Of a stretch of DNA of 64,000 nucleotides, positions 18,365 through 26,928 are shown in pieces. The notes under the pieces are model-generated. The model saw only the letters and a list, made by a program, of their open reading frames with translations, was not told the origin of the DNA and did not search any database. Positions within the stretch are counted from its first letter, which is position 1; the number at the start of each line of letters is the position of its first letter. The translations under genes and the position numbers were made by a program. Source of the DNA: CAWKAV01 sp963847735 (lineage in GTDB: Bacteria; Desulfobacterota; Desulfuromonadia; Desulfuromonadales; BM103); the NCBI GenBank assembly GCA_963847735.1, contig CAWKAV010000017.1:1-64000 (forward strand). Reading direction: 5' to 3'.

Positions 18365-20094
18365 AGAAAACCGGTGCCCAACTTGCTGTTCACGCCCTTG
18401 AACAACTACCTGTAAGCCATACTTTCGGTATTCCCGGCGTGCATGTTACCGAAATCTACGATGAATTGAACAAATCGGAAAAAATCTGCCCAATCCTCGT
18501 TACTCATGAGTGTGGAGCGGCCTTTATGGCTGACGCGGTGAGTCGCACCTCTGCCTCAATCGGCACCCTGGTCATCGTACCTGCGGCCGGGGTGACCCAT
18601 GCCTTAAGCGGCATCGCTGAGGCGTTTCTCGATGGTATCGCGATGTTGATCATTTCAGGCGGGGTCAACCGCAGCAGCGGCAAAGCCTACCAGCTGCACC
18701 AATGGGACCAGCAGAGCCTGATGCAGAATGTCACCAAGCAGTCCTTCCTGGTCGAAAATCATCAGGATGTGGTCGCAACCATCTATGCAGCCTACCGCAT
18801 TGCCATCTCCGGTGAACCGGGTCCGGTCTTTGTCGAAATCCCCTACGAAGTGCAGATTTTCAAGGGTGACGTCGATGGGTTGCCGCTCTTTGTCGATGAG
18901 CGGCAACAACCGCAAGCCGACACTGGCCTGGTGCAAAAGGCACTGGGATTGCTGCGTCGGGCGCAAAACCCGGGGATTTTCCTCGGCTGGGGCGCCAGAG
19001 ATTGTACTCCGCTTGCCATGCGCCTGGCCGAGCTGCTCGAAGCCCCGGTCGCCACGACCTTACAGGGGCTGAGCGTTTTTCCAGCCGATCATCCCTTGCA
19101 CACGGGTATGGGCTTTGGCCGCCATTCGGTGCCAGCGGCGGAAAATGCCTTTGCCAGCTGCGATTGTCTGCTCGCTGTGGGCGTGCGTTTCAGTGAAATA
19201 CCCACCGGCAGCTACGGGGTCAAGGTCCCTGACAACCTGATTCACATCGATATCAACCCCGAGGTCTTCGACAAGAACTATCCGACGGCGGTCGCCATCG
19301 AAGCAGATGCCGGCTATGCGCTCCAGGCTCTGGTTGAGGCTCTTGAGCAGAGTGGTCATACTCCCGTGAAGAAAGTCGGCTCGTTGCGCCAGATTATTGC
19401 CGCAGACAAGGAGAAATATCTTCAGGAATGGCGCGAGCATCTCAATGAACGCGTCAACCCGGCCTTGTTTTTCGAAGCTCTGCGCAGTAAGCTTGATGAT
19501 GAAGCGATCACCGTGGTCGATGACGGCAACCACACCTACCTGACGGCAGAGCTCTTCCCGGTGCTTAAGTCGCGGCACCTGATCTGCCCGACCGATTTCA
19601 ACTGTATGGGTTACGCGGTGCCGGCCGCAATCGGTGCCAAACTGGCCAATCCGCAGAAACAGGTAGTCGGCATCGTCGGTGACGGCGGCTTCCTGATGAC
19701 CTGCATGGAGATTCTCACCGCGACCACCGAGAATCTCGGCATTGTTTATTTTGTCTTCTACGATGGCGAGCTTTCGCAGATCGCCCAGGGTCAGGAGATT
19801 CCCTATAACCGCAAAACCTGCACCTCTCTCGGCAAGATCGGTCTCGATGGCATCGCGTTGGCCACCGGTGCAGCCTACCTGAAGATTGGCGACAACAGCG
19901 AGATAGACACGGTCATCGATAAGGCTCTCGGCATTGCAGCGGGGAATCAACCGGTGATCGTCGATGTACGCATCGACTACTCAAAACGCACCCGTTTTAC
20001 TCAAGGAGTCGTAAAAACCGTGCTCAAACGCTTTCCCCTTGGCGACAAGGTGCGTTTTATCGGTCGAGCTTTTCTGCGTAAAATGACTGGTTAG
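18361..20094 (+). CDS. Thiamine pyrophosphate enzyme, acetolactate synthase-like
   Basis: This 577-residue protein has the three domains of the ThDP decarboxylase/synthase family. The N-terminal pyrimidine-binding domain has its catalytic glutamate in THECGAAFMADAVSR, the middle domain carries GVRFSEIPTGSYG, and the C-terminal domain has GDGGFLMTCMEI with the ThDP motif. In most relatives the motif continues to NN; here it reads FYDGELSQI, which is unusual and may change cofactor or metal binding. Its partner, the upstream flavoprotein, overlaps by four bases. It is not an obvious ilvB because no small subunit is near. Substrate unknown, probably a 2-oxoacid or 2-hydroxyacyl compound (inference). 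Confidence 0.85.
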   Translation: MKKTGAQLAVHALEQLPVSHTFGIPGVHVTEIYDELNKSEKICPILVTHECGAAFMADAVSRTSASIGTLVIVPAAGVTHALSGIAEAFLDGIAMLIISGGVNRSSGKAYQLHQWDQQSLMQNVTKQSFLVENHQDVVATIYAAYRIAISGEPGPVFVEIPYEVQIFKGDVDGLPLFVDERQQPQADTGLVQKALGLLRRAQNPGIFLGWGARDCTPLAMRLAELLEAPVATTLQGLSVFPADHPLHTGMGFGRHSVPAAENAFASCDCLLAVGVRFSEIPTGSYGVKVPDNLIHIDINPEVFDKNYPTAVAIEADAGYALQALVEALEQSGHTPVKKVGSLRQIIAADKEKYLQEWREHLNERVNPALFFEALRSKLDDEAITVVDDGNHTYLTAELFPVLKSRHLICPTDFNCMGYAVPAAIGAKLANPQKQVVGIVGDGGFLMTCMEILTATTENLGIVYFVFYDGELSQIAQGQEIPYNRKTCTSLGKIGLDGIALATGAAYLKIGDNSEIDTVIDKALGIAAGNQPVIVDVRIDYSKRTRFTQGVVKTVLKRFPLGDKVRFIGRAFLRKMTG

Positions 20095-20135
20095 TTTTGT
20101 TGGTCAGCGTGACGCGATTCTTCGGACAGACCTCT

Positions 20136-20591
20136 TCAAAGAAACAACTGCCGTCCCTCCATTGTCGCCCAGGCCACCGCCGCATACCGGGCGGTTTTGC
20201 CGGTCAACACAAGCATCGCGAAACGGTCGAAGCCTACCTTCATCATGCCTGCGACCACGCATAGAGGATCGCCAATCAACGGCAGCCAACTCAACAGCAG
20301 GCTCCAGATGCCGTATCTGGAAAAAAACCGCTCCGCACTGACCCGCTCATCCGCGCCCATCCGCAGTATCTTTGTGACCAGGAAAGTGCTGCCATAGACG
20401 CCGATGCCATAACTGGTGCAGGCCCCCAAAAAATTTCCGGCGGATGCCACCAGGATCACTGGCAACGGGGCAAAGTTTTGAACGATCAGCGCAACCAACA
20501 ACCACTCGGAACCGAGCGGGATCAGGGTCGAGGCCAGAAAGCTCAGAAGAAAAAGGGCCGGGTAACCGTTGCTGATCAGAAACTCATGCAT
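20136..20591 (-). CDS. YqaA/DedA-family membrane protein
   Basis: This 151-residue integral membrane protein has a VTT/SNARE-associated fold: several hydrophobic helices and the conserved block FSRYGIWSLLLSWLPLIGDPLCVVAG, given in part as LLLSWLPLIGDPLC. YqaA proteins are small relatives of DedA transporters, which are linked to lipid carrier recycling and membrane homeostasis. The start at 20591 (MHEFLISNGY) is preferred over the longer form from 20675, because the extra residues are encoded by a REP-like palindrome at 20615-20640. Its neighbours on the same strand are unrelated. Confidence 0.85.
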   Translation of the reverse strand: MHEFLISNGYPALFLLSFLASTLIPLGSEWLLVALIVQNFAPLPVILVASAGNFLGACTSYGIGVYGSTFLVTKILRMGADERVSAERFFSRYGIWSLLLSWLPLIGDPLCVVAGMMKVGFDRFAMLVLTGKTARYAAVAWATMEGRQLFL

Positions 20592-20614
20592 TGTGCCAAC
20601 GTAGTGGAATATAG

Positions 20615-20640
20615 CGGGACACTCATTTTTGAGTGTCCCG
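20615..20640. repeat. REP-like palindrome, family 1
   Basis: CGGGACACTCA at 20615-20625 and TGAGTGTCCCG at 20630-20640 form a perfect 11-bp stem around TTTT. The same sequence family recurs at 28535, 32897, 34535, 36966, 39051 and 47521. This copy overlaps the 3' end of the DUF1460 gene on the reverse strand. Confidence 0.85.
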
Positions 20641-21528
20641 GGTTCTTGATGATCCAGAAATGCTTCCACGAACAAAGTGCGTGTAGGTTTTGGTTATAAG
20701 TTTGCAATTTTGAGTGCTTACGGTTCTGACTCGATAGACCACCAGCCCCGGTTTGCCCTGTAGATAGTCGAGCAGATCTTCGTCAACGACCCGCCTGACG
20801 CTGCTGCGCGATGAGGCATGGCGCAGCATGACACGGTCTTTATCTTTAACAATCAAGCCGGTGTGACTGACGTCAAGGCCGGCTTGATCACTGTAAATGC
20901 CAACATAATCGCCTACCTGCAAAGCGGACAGCACATCCCTGTCAATTTTATGCGTCGGGATGTAAGTCATTTCACGCCGCGTGACAGAGATCTCCGGCAT
21001 CCAATAAGTATCATCGCTCTTGCGATTGAGCTGTTTGACAACAACTTGAGCCCCTCCCTGCCCGACTCCAGCGGTCACATCACCGATCACAACGGCATCA
21101 CCGGCAACCCAGTCGCTGAAAAAGTGCCGACGGTTTTCATAGGCCACCTTGCCATCGCGGTAGCGGACCTGTTGCATCTGCTCGGGGAAATCGTCGACAT
21201 CTGCTGCGCGACGCAGGGCTTCGACCACATCGAGCAAAGTAAAGCAGTCGAACCCCGCCAGGTTGATGACCAGCTGTTCGGCTGTTTGCGGATCGCCGAT
21301 CAGGGTTTCTGCAACATAGGGCGTATCGATGAAGTGTTGGGAGAGTGCAGCAATCCGGTCGCCGGGAGCATCAATACGGTGTGCCGCTGCAATGATCTGT
21401 GCGAGTTCTGCCTTGCTCCAACGACCGAGATTGACCAGACTCTGGTCTGCACACAATACAACGCAGGGCACAGCGCAGGACATCAGGCAAAAGATAACAA
21501 GTGTCGATTTAAGTATTTTAAATGGCAT
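20623..21528 (-). CDS. Exported DUF1460 protein (NlpC/P60-like fold), C-terminus running into a repeat
   Basis: This protein of about 301 residues has an N-terminal signal-like segment (LVIFCLMSCAVPCVVLCADQ) and the DUF1460 core: the DCFTLLDVVEALRRA block with the candidate catalytic cysteine and a SHTGLIVKDKDRVMLRHASS region with the candidate histidine. DUF1460 members are thought to hydrolyse cell wall peptides. The start at 21528 is chosen for the signal peptide, although its ribosome site is weak. The last about 15 residues (from SISGSSRTRDTQK) are encoded by a REP-like palindrome. The family domain ends earlier, so the repeat probably displaced the original stop codon. Confidence 0.75.
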   Translation of the reverse strand: MPFKILKSTLVIFCLMSCAVPCVVLCADQSLVNLGRWSKAELAQIIAAAHRIDAPGDRIAALSQHFIDTPYVAETLIGDPQTAEQLVINLAGFDCFTLLDVVEALRRAADVDDFPEQMQQVRYRDGKVAYENRRHFFSDWVAGDAVVIGDVTAGVGQGGAQVVVKQLNRKSDDTYWMPEISVTRREMTYIPTHKIDRDVLSALQVGDYVGIYSDQAGLDVSHTGLIVKDKDRVMLRHASSRSSVRRVVDEDLLDYLQGKPGLVVYRVRTVSTQNCKLITKTYTHFVRGSISGSSRTRDTQK

Positions 21529-21685
21529 CACGTAAATCCATGTTGGAGTTATAAAGGGCAGGAACTCGTTTGGCAAGGGTTATGCGTTGAAGCCTTAATG
21601 TCATCGTTCCAATCAGGTTGTATTTGCTCCTGATTGGAGCTAGATTGAAGCAAAATAAATTCTCGACATCGCGGAGATTCTTCCA

Positions 21686-22552
21686 TTGCATAATGTCTTT
21701 ATTGCCACGCCAAGTTATTTGATCAAGCATAAACGCGACTTTACCGGTGGTATCAAGCAGCTCACCAGGTTGGGTTTCAACGTCATCAACCCGGAATTCC
21801 CGAAGCTGCTGCCCTCGCCGCAAGAGAAGGCGAACCAAATGCATGCGGCGTTTACAAACCCCGGTGTCGATATTCTCCTGGCCTTGCGCGGCGGGTACAG
21901 TGCGATGAAATCGCTGCCCTTTATCGACTTCGAACTCATCAAAAGACACCCCAAGATCATCGCCGGCTTCAGTGACTTGAGCGCATTGCTCAATCCTATC
22001 TTCGAGCGCACGGGACTGGTGACCCTGCATGCCCCGATGGTGATCAACCTGGGCACGCCAACGGCCTTCACGTTGAAGTCGCTGCTGAATGCAGTCAAAG
22101 GCTATCCGGAAAAAAATCTGCTCAGGGGAGCCCCTTGCAAAGTCTATCGTCCCGGCTCTGCCACCGGAATCCTGAAAGGGGGCAATCTTATCACCCTGAC
22201 CGCCCTGATCGATACGGACTGGGAGATCAATACGGCCGGTTCGATCCTTTTTCTCGAGGACGTCGATGAAAAGCTGCACCAGGTGGACCGCTACCTGACC
22301 CAGTGGGTTCTGGCCGGCAAATTCAAAGACGTCAAAGCGCTCATCCTCGGCGATTTCCGCGGCCTGAGGAGCAGGCAGGTCTATGAGATCCTGGCCTCGC
22401 AAATGGAATTGGACTTTCCGGTCGTGCATTGCCCTTACATCGGTCATGTCGCGAACAAGATCACCTTGCCGATCGGCGCTGAGGTTGAGCTGAACACGGA
22501 CAGCAAGCAGCTCATGATCAGGAACATGACTTTGCCCGGAGGCAAGCAATGA
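21686..22552 (+). CDS. LD-carboxypeptidase, S66 family
   Basis: This 288-residue serine peptidase has the S66 catalytic pieces: the nucleophile in IAGFSDLSALL (Ser96), Glu in FLEDVDEKLHQVDRYL and His in IGHVANKITLPIG. Family members remove the terminal D-amino acid from murein tetrapeptides in the cytoplasm, and some act on other amide or antibiotic precursors. No upstream ATG is available because a TAA lies in frame at 21656. The TTG at 21686 with GGAG upstream is therefore the likely start. Its stop overlaps the next gene by four bases, forming a four-gene coupled operon with two SpmA/SpmB-like proteins and a class II amidotransferase. Confidence 0.85.
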   Translation: MHNVFIATPSYLIKHKRDFTGGIKQLTRLGFNVINPEFPKLLPSPQEKANQMHAAFTNPGVDILLALRGGYSAMKSLPFIDFELIKRHPKIIAGFSDLSALLNPIFERTGLVTLHAPMVINLGTPTAFTLKSLLNAVKGYPEKNLLRGAPCKVYRPGSATGILKGGNLITLTALIDTDWEINTAGSILFLEDVDEKLHQVDRYLTQWVLAGKFKDVKALILGDFRGLRSRQVYEILASQMELDFPVVHCPYIGHVANKITLPIGAEVELNTDSKQLMIRNMTLPGGKQ

Positions 22553-23124
22553 ACGTTCTCTGGCTGGTCATGATTTGCGTCAGTATCGTGTTCGCCATTT
22601 TTACCGGCAACCTGGAGGCATTTACCAAATCCATTTTCGACGGCGCCAAAGCGGCGGTAGAGGTCTCGCTTTACCTGCTCGGCATCGTTTCGGTCTGGAT
22701 GGGGATCACCAAAATTCTGGAAGACTCCGGCCTGATCTACCGGATCGCGCATCTGTTCAAGCCGATCATCTGCCGGTTGTTCAAAAACATCCCCGGTGAT
22801 CACGCTTCGATTACGGCCATCACCCTGAATGTCCTGGCCAACCTGTTCGGGCTCGGCAACGCGGCCACACCGCTGGGGATCAAGGCCATGCAGGAACTCG
22901 ATGCGCTCAATGAGGACAAGGGCACCATCACGCCCGAGATGATGACTTTCATCGTCATCAACACCGCCAGCATTCAGCTGATCCCGTTTTCGGTGATCGG
23001 CATTCTGGCCAACTACGGGCACCGCAATCCGGCCGCGGTGGTTCTTCCCGTGCTGATCGCCACCGCCATTTCCACCATGACGGCGCTGCTGATCCTGGCT
23101 GCGTTCAGGAAGATCTTCCGATGA
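22549..23124 (+). CDS. spmA: SpmA-like nucleoside recognition (Gate) domain membrane protein
   Basis: This 191-residue membrane protein has about five hydrophobic segments and the Gate domain signature NVLANLFGLGNAATPLGIKAM, quoted in part as ANLFGLGNAATPLG. In spore formers SpmA acts with SpmB in spore core dehydration; related pairs occur widely in bacteria that do not sporulate, with unknown transport function. Nothing else in the window suggests sporulation. It overlaps both neighbours by four bases, so it is translated together with the peptidase and SpmB-like genes. Confidence 0.85.
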   Translation: MNVLWLVMICVSIVFAIFTGNLEAFTKSIFDGAKAAVEVSLYLLGIVSVWMGITKILEDSGLIYRIAHLFKPIICRLFKNIPGDHASITAITLNVLANLFGLGNAATPLGIKAMQELDALNEDKGTITPEMMTFIVINTASIQLIPFSVIGILANYGHRNPAAVVLPVLIATAISTMTALLILAAFRKIFR

Positions 23125-23651
23125 TTTCGACAGTTGAATATATCTCACTGCTCATTATCCCGCTGTTCATCCTGTTTACAGTCCTGTACGGGACTTTCAA
23201 GAAGGTCCGGGTCTATGACTCCTTCGTCGCTGGGGCCAAGGAAGGGCCAGCGATTATCCTGAAGATCTTTCCCTACCTGCTCACCATCTTCGTGGCCATC
23301 AAAGGCTTCCAGGCCTCAGGCGCTTTCGACACTGTCAGAGATGCCTTTTACAGTGTGTTTGCGTTTCTGGATATACCGATCGAAGCCGTCTCCATGGCGA
23401 TCATCAAACCGCTCTCCGGCAGTGCCTCGACCGCTCTGTTCACGGACATCGTCAAAACCACCGGTGCCGACTCCATGGCCACCCAGATGTCGGCCGTGAT
23501 CATGGGCAGCGCCGAAACCACTTTTTATGTACTGGCCGTTTATCTCGGCGCCGTCAGTATCAGGAAAACCCGTTATCTGGTGCCGGTCTGCCTGGTAGCG
23601 GATTTTATCGGTATCGTTGTGGCGGTTGCCGTTGCCAGGTGGTTTTTCTAA
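23121..23651 (+). CDS. spmB: SpmB-like nucleoside recognition (Gate) domain membrane protein
   Basis: This 176-residue membrane protein with several hydrophobic helices has the Gate core IIKPLSGSASTALFTDIVKT and a glycine/serine segment MSAVIMGSAETTFYVLAVY. It is the natural partner of the preceding SpmA-like protein and probably forms a complex with it in the inner membrane. It overlaps that gene by four bases, and the next gene begins immediately after its stop codon. The cargo is unknown; the peptidase and amidotransferase neighbours suggest a peptide or amino-sugar substrate (inference). Confidence 0.85.
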   Translation: MISTVEYISLLIIPLFILFTVLYGTFKKVRVYDSFVAGAKEGPAIILKIFPYLLTIFVAIKGFQASGAFDTVRDAFYSVFAFLDIPIEAVSMAIIKPLSGSASTALFTDIVKTTGADSMATQMSAVIMGSAETTFYVLAVYLGAVSIRKTRYLVPVCLVADFIGIVVAVAVARWFF

Positions 23652-24365
23652 ATGTGCAGAATTCTGGGCATCACCGACTTTGACTATGCAAGACATCAGA
23701 AAATCGTTGCACGGTTCTGCGAGCTGGCGCGTTGTGGCATGGTCATGGCCGAAGATCCTCCCGGACACGAGGATGGCTGGGGGTTGGCCTTCTACCAAAA
23801 AGGCGAACTGGTCGTTCATAAAAGCGGCGTCAACCTGCTTGAAGAGACCGACAAGGTCATCCGCATATTAAGCGTGGCGCAAACCTCGCCGCTGATGATT
23901 CTGCATCTGCGCAAATCGGCCTGGACAAACACCTCCAGCACCCGGCACGCCCACCCTTTCCATCGAGACAACAGCGTGTTTTTCCATAACGGCGTGGTCT
24001 ACGATTACCAGGGTCTGATTCCCGCTATCACCATCCCGGGTCTCGGCGCGGATGCCCGCGATACGGAAGTGTTCTTTTATCACGTCATGAGTGGCAATGC
24101 CCAAGATCTGGGCCAGGCTTTTCTTGATTCGGTAGCGACGATCAAACGGAAACACAAGTATTCGGCGCTGAATTGCCTGTTCAGCGATGGCGTGAAATTA
24201 TTCGCTTATCGTGATTACAGCAAGGAGCCGGACTACTACTCTCTCTACAAAGCCTGCTCGGGAAACTCCTGCTTTATTTCATCCGAGGTTCTTGATGAAA
24301 ACATGCGCTGGGAGATGATGGCAAAGGAAGAATTTCTGTCGATTGATTTGGCAGACATGACCTGA
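23652..24365 (+). CDS. Class II glutamine amidotransferase-like protein (YafJ/Gn-AT-II type)
   Basis: This 237-residue protein begins MCRILGIT, so the catalytic cysteine is exposed at position 2 after methionine removal, as in Ntn-hydrolases. Further family motifs are GWGLAFYQKGELVVHKSG, LHLRKSAWTNTSSTRHAHPF and FFHNGVVYDYQG. Such proteins hydrolyse glutamine or a gamma-glutamyl compound, and no synthetase domain is attached. It starts directly after the spmB stop and ends the operon. The combination with LD-carboxypeptidase and Gate proteins is not a standard pathway, so the substrate is open. Confidence 0.82.
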   Translation: MCRILGITDFDYARHQKIVARFCELARCGMVMAEDPPGHEDGWGLAFYQKGELVVHKSGVNLLEETDKVIRILSVAQTSPLMILHLRKSAWTNTSSTRHAHPFHRDNSVFFHNGVVYDYQGLIPAITIPGLGADARDTEVFFYHVMSGNAQDLGQAFLDSVATIKRKHKYSALNCLFSDGVKLFAYRDYSKEPDYYSLYKACSGNSCFISSEVLDENMRWEMMAKEEFLSIDLADMT

Positions 24366-24398
24366 TTGCGCAGAACCCTGAAGCTGGTAATCTCTCCC

Positions 24399-25385
24399 TC
24401 AAGGCCCGGCATAACTGTCAGCAAGCGTCCCAACCGCGACCGCAAAAGAATTCGAGCGGTTCCATTTTCGCAGCACCCGGAAATTATCGTAAACCAGGTA
24501 GGCCGGTCCGGCCGGGCCATCGTCAAGGATCATTGAGGCCTGCAGATCACGTCGAGGCAGCGCAGCGCCGTTGCTGCTCCGTACTCCAAGGGCCTGCCAG
24601 CGCGACAACGGCAACCGGGTTTCCAATCCAGCCAGTGCATAATCAAACTTTTTTGGCAGTTTGACCAGCCGTCCCCAGGTTTGATCGTTCTTCCAGCCGG
24701 CTTTAGCAAGGTAATTGGCCGCCGAGGCCAGCGCATCGGGGACCGACTCCCAGATATCGCTGCGACCATCACCATCAGCATCGACTGCGTAATGGCGATA
24801 AGAGGACGGCATGAACTGGAAAGGCCCCATCGCTCCCGCCCAGGAACCTTGCATGCGCGACAACGGCACATGTCCTGCATCGAGGATTTTAAGCGCCTCG
24901 AGCAGCTCGCTGCGAAAGTAATCGCCGCGACGCCCGTCGTAAGCCAGAGTGACCAGCGCTGCGATCACAGGACGTTTCCCGGGGTATCGGCCGTAGATGC
25001 TCTCGATCCCCCAGAGCGCAACCAGGAAGCGTTGCTGAACCCGGTACTTTCGTTCGACCCGGCCCAGCCAGAATGGGTAGCGGCTCAGCATCAGACGCCC
25101 TTCGGCGATGCGCTCCTGGTTGACCTGGGTTGCAACATAATCCTGCAGCGACTGGCTCTTTTCCGGCTGATTTTGATCGCGCTCAAGCACCTGCGGATCC
25201 GGGGCCACAAGATCGACCAGAGCCGCATCCAGGGTCTTTTGCGAAATCCCTGCGGAGCGAGCGTCGTCGCGCAACTGCCCGAGCCAGGCCGCAAAATCCT
25301 GTGGCCCCTCTCGCGCCAGCGCACCTTGCGAAAGCAACAGGAAAAGAGCTATCAGCAGGAAAAAAAATTGGCCGAATTTCTTCAT
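24399..25385 (-). CDS. Lytic murein transglycosylase, MltB-like
   Basis: This 328-residue exported protein has a signal peptide (FFFLLIALFLLLSQGALA), then the SLT/MltB catalytic domain. The catalytic glutamate is in ALWGIESIYGRYPGKRPV, and AMGPFQFMPSSYRHYAVDAD follows as is typical of MltB. It cleaves glycan strands of peptidoglycan to 1,6-anhydro ends in the periplasm. The start at 25385 gives a normal signal peptide; a longer form to 25448 is possible but lacks support. No lipobox is clear. It converges with the preceding operon. Confidence 0.9.
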   Translation of the reverse strand: MKKFGQFFFLLIALFLLLSQGALAREGPQDFAAWLGQLRDDARSAGISQKTLDAALVDLVAPDPQVLERDQNQPEKSQSLQDYVATQVNQERIAEGRLMLSRYPFWLGRVERKYRVQQRFLVALWGIESIYGRYPGKRPVIAALVTLAYDGRRGDYFRSELLEALKILDAGHVPLSRMQGSWAGAMGPFQFMPSSYRHYAVDADGDGRSDIWESVPDALASAANYLAKAGWKNDQTWGRLVKLPKKFDYALAGLETRLPLSRWQALGVRSSNGAALPRRDLQASMILDDGPAGPAYLVYDNFRVLRKWNRSNSFAVAVGTLADSYAGP

Positions 25386-25521
25386 CAACAAACTATAGCA
25401 CCTGATCGTCAAGATGGTATCGAGAGAGTAGCAGATAATCTTCATCAAGTGGGGCGAGGACTAAGATTGGAACAGGGATTCTGCCGACTCCTTATGGATG
25501 TCCACAAATTCAGTCGATCGA

Positions 25522-25549
25522 TTGAGAAAAGAGTGCTTTACGTTAAGAT
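25522..25549 (+). promoter_or_regulatory. Candidate sigma-70-type promoter of the phosphofructokinase gene
   Basis: TTGAGA at 25522-25527 and TAAGAT at 25544-25549 are separated by 16 bp. This lies about 50 bp before the start codon. Confidence 0.45.
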
Positions 25550-25597
25550 TGTGACAGCATCGCAAAATCACTCACATGCAACGACAGGAGATTCACC

Positions 25598-26794
25598 ATG
25601 GCCAGCAAAGGAACAATCGGAATTCTCACCGGCGGAGGTGACGTGCCCGGCCTTAACCCTGCTATCCGTGCGATCACCATCCGCGCCCTGCGCGAAGGCT
25701 ACCGGGTTCTCGGCATCCGCCGTGGCTGGGCGGGGCTGGTGGAGTTGGTACCCGACCCGCAGGTCGACAACAGCAACAACGTACAGGAGTTGACCAAAGA
25801 CATCGTCAACCGCGCCGGACGAACCGGCGGCACGTTTCTACATACCTCTCGCACCCGGCCGAGCCACCTGCCTAAAGCCAATCTGCCCAAACACTTGAGC
25901 GAGAAGTACACCAATGAAATCAACGACGTCACCCCTGAAGTGCTCAAGCACATCGATTTTCTAGGCCTCGATTTTCTGATCCCGATTGGCGGCGACGACA
26001 CCCTGAGCTACGCACAGCGCCTGCACGAAGAAGGAGTCAAGGTGGTTGCCATTCCCAAAACCATGGACAATGACGTGCCCGGCACCGACTATTGCATCGG
26101 TTTCTCGACCTGCGTCACCCGGACCATCGAGTTAACCCACCGCTTACGCACTTCGGCCGGCAGCCACGAGCGTTATCTGGTAATCGAGGTATTCGGCCGC
26201 TATGCCGGTTTCAGCGCCCTGCTGCCAACCATGGCCGGTGCGGCGGACCGCTGTATCATTCCCGAGCACGAGTTCGACATTGAGCACCTGGCGAGGCTGA
26301 TGACCGACGACCGCAACCGTCATCAGAGCAAATACTCGGTGCTGCTCATTTCGGAGGGCGCTCGAATGCGCCACCAGCAGGAGATGAGTTTCGAAGGTGA
26401 AGAGGCTGACCAGTACGGCCACCGCAAGCTGGGTGGGATTGGCGACCAGGTCTCGGCCCTGCTCAAAGAGCTTTCGCCCCGCTTCAATCAAGACCGGCGG
26501 ATCAACGTGCTCAACCAGCGCCTCGGCTACCTGGTGCGCAGTGGCGACCCCGATGCGCTCGACTCCATCGTGCCGATGGCCTTTGGCAACATGGCTCTCG
26601 ACCTGGTTCTGGCTGGCACCTCGGGGCGGCTGGTGAGTATCCACAACGGCAGCTACGATACGGTGCCGATCAGCGTCGTCACTGGCAAGAAAAAGGTGGT
26701 CAACGTTGAGAAGTATTACAGCACCGAGCGTTTGCGCCCGAAATACGATTCGTTCCTGCACCAACCGCTTTTCATCATGACCAGCGATGCCTAG
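25598..26794 (+). CDS. pfp: 6-phosphofructokinase, pyrophosphate-dependent type
   Basis: This 398-residue PfkA-family enzyme has the substrate motifs GILTGGGDVPGLN, PKTMDNDVPG, and ISEGARM with later FGNMALDLVLAG. The residues that separate PPi users from ATP users are present: Asp at the fourth place of GGDD (131-134; ATP enzymes have GGDG) and Lys in PKTMDND (153-159; ATP enzymes have PGT). It therefore probably uses PPi reversibly for fructose 6-phosphate, active in glycolysis and gluconeogenesis. An ACAGGAG-like site precedes the ATG. It is a single gene with its own promoter-like sequence. Confidence 0.9.
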   Translation: MASKGTIGILTGGGDVPGLNPAIRAITIRALREGYRVLGIRRGWAGLVELVPDPQVDNSNNVQELTKDIVNRAGRTGGTFLHTSRTRPSHLPKANLPKHLSEKYTNEINDVTPEVLKHIDFLGLDFLIPIGGDDTLSYAQRLHEEGVKVVAIPKTMDNDVPGTDYCIGFSTCVTRTIELTHRLRTSAGSHERYLVIEVFGRYAGFSALLPTMAGAADRCIIPEHEFDIEHLARLMTDDRNRHQSKYSVLLISEGARMRHQQEMSFEGEEADQYGHRKLGGIGDQVSALLKELSPRFNQDRRINVLNQRLGYLVRSGDPDALDSIVPMAFGNMALDLVLAGTSGRLVSIHNGSYDTVPISVVTGKKKVVNVEKYYSTERLRPKYDSFLHQPLFIMTSDA

Positions 26795-26928
26795 AGATGT
26801 GAGGGGATTCTGGGTCTGACCCATACCGGGAGCAAATCGCTACCTGTTGTTGGGCTTTGTCTGTCACATCACACGTTGCTGCCGTACCAGTAATTTTGGA
26901 ACAGGCCATATATTCCCGTAACTCAAAG

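Noticed and set aside
21518..22549. 343-codon reverse frame opposite the LD-carboxypeptidase
   Set aside because: Shadow of a well-supported S66 peptidase gene; its protein is low-complexity with many Gln/Arg.
22549..23651. SpmA/SpmB as evidence for sporulation
   Set aside because: These Gate-domain pairs occur in many non-sporulating bacteria and no other sporulation gene is seen.
24681..25793. 370-codon + strand frame over the transglycosylase and the PFK start
   Set aside because: Overlaps two strong genes and shows no domain.
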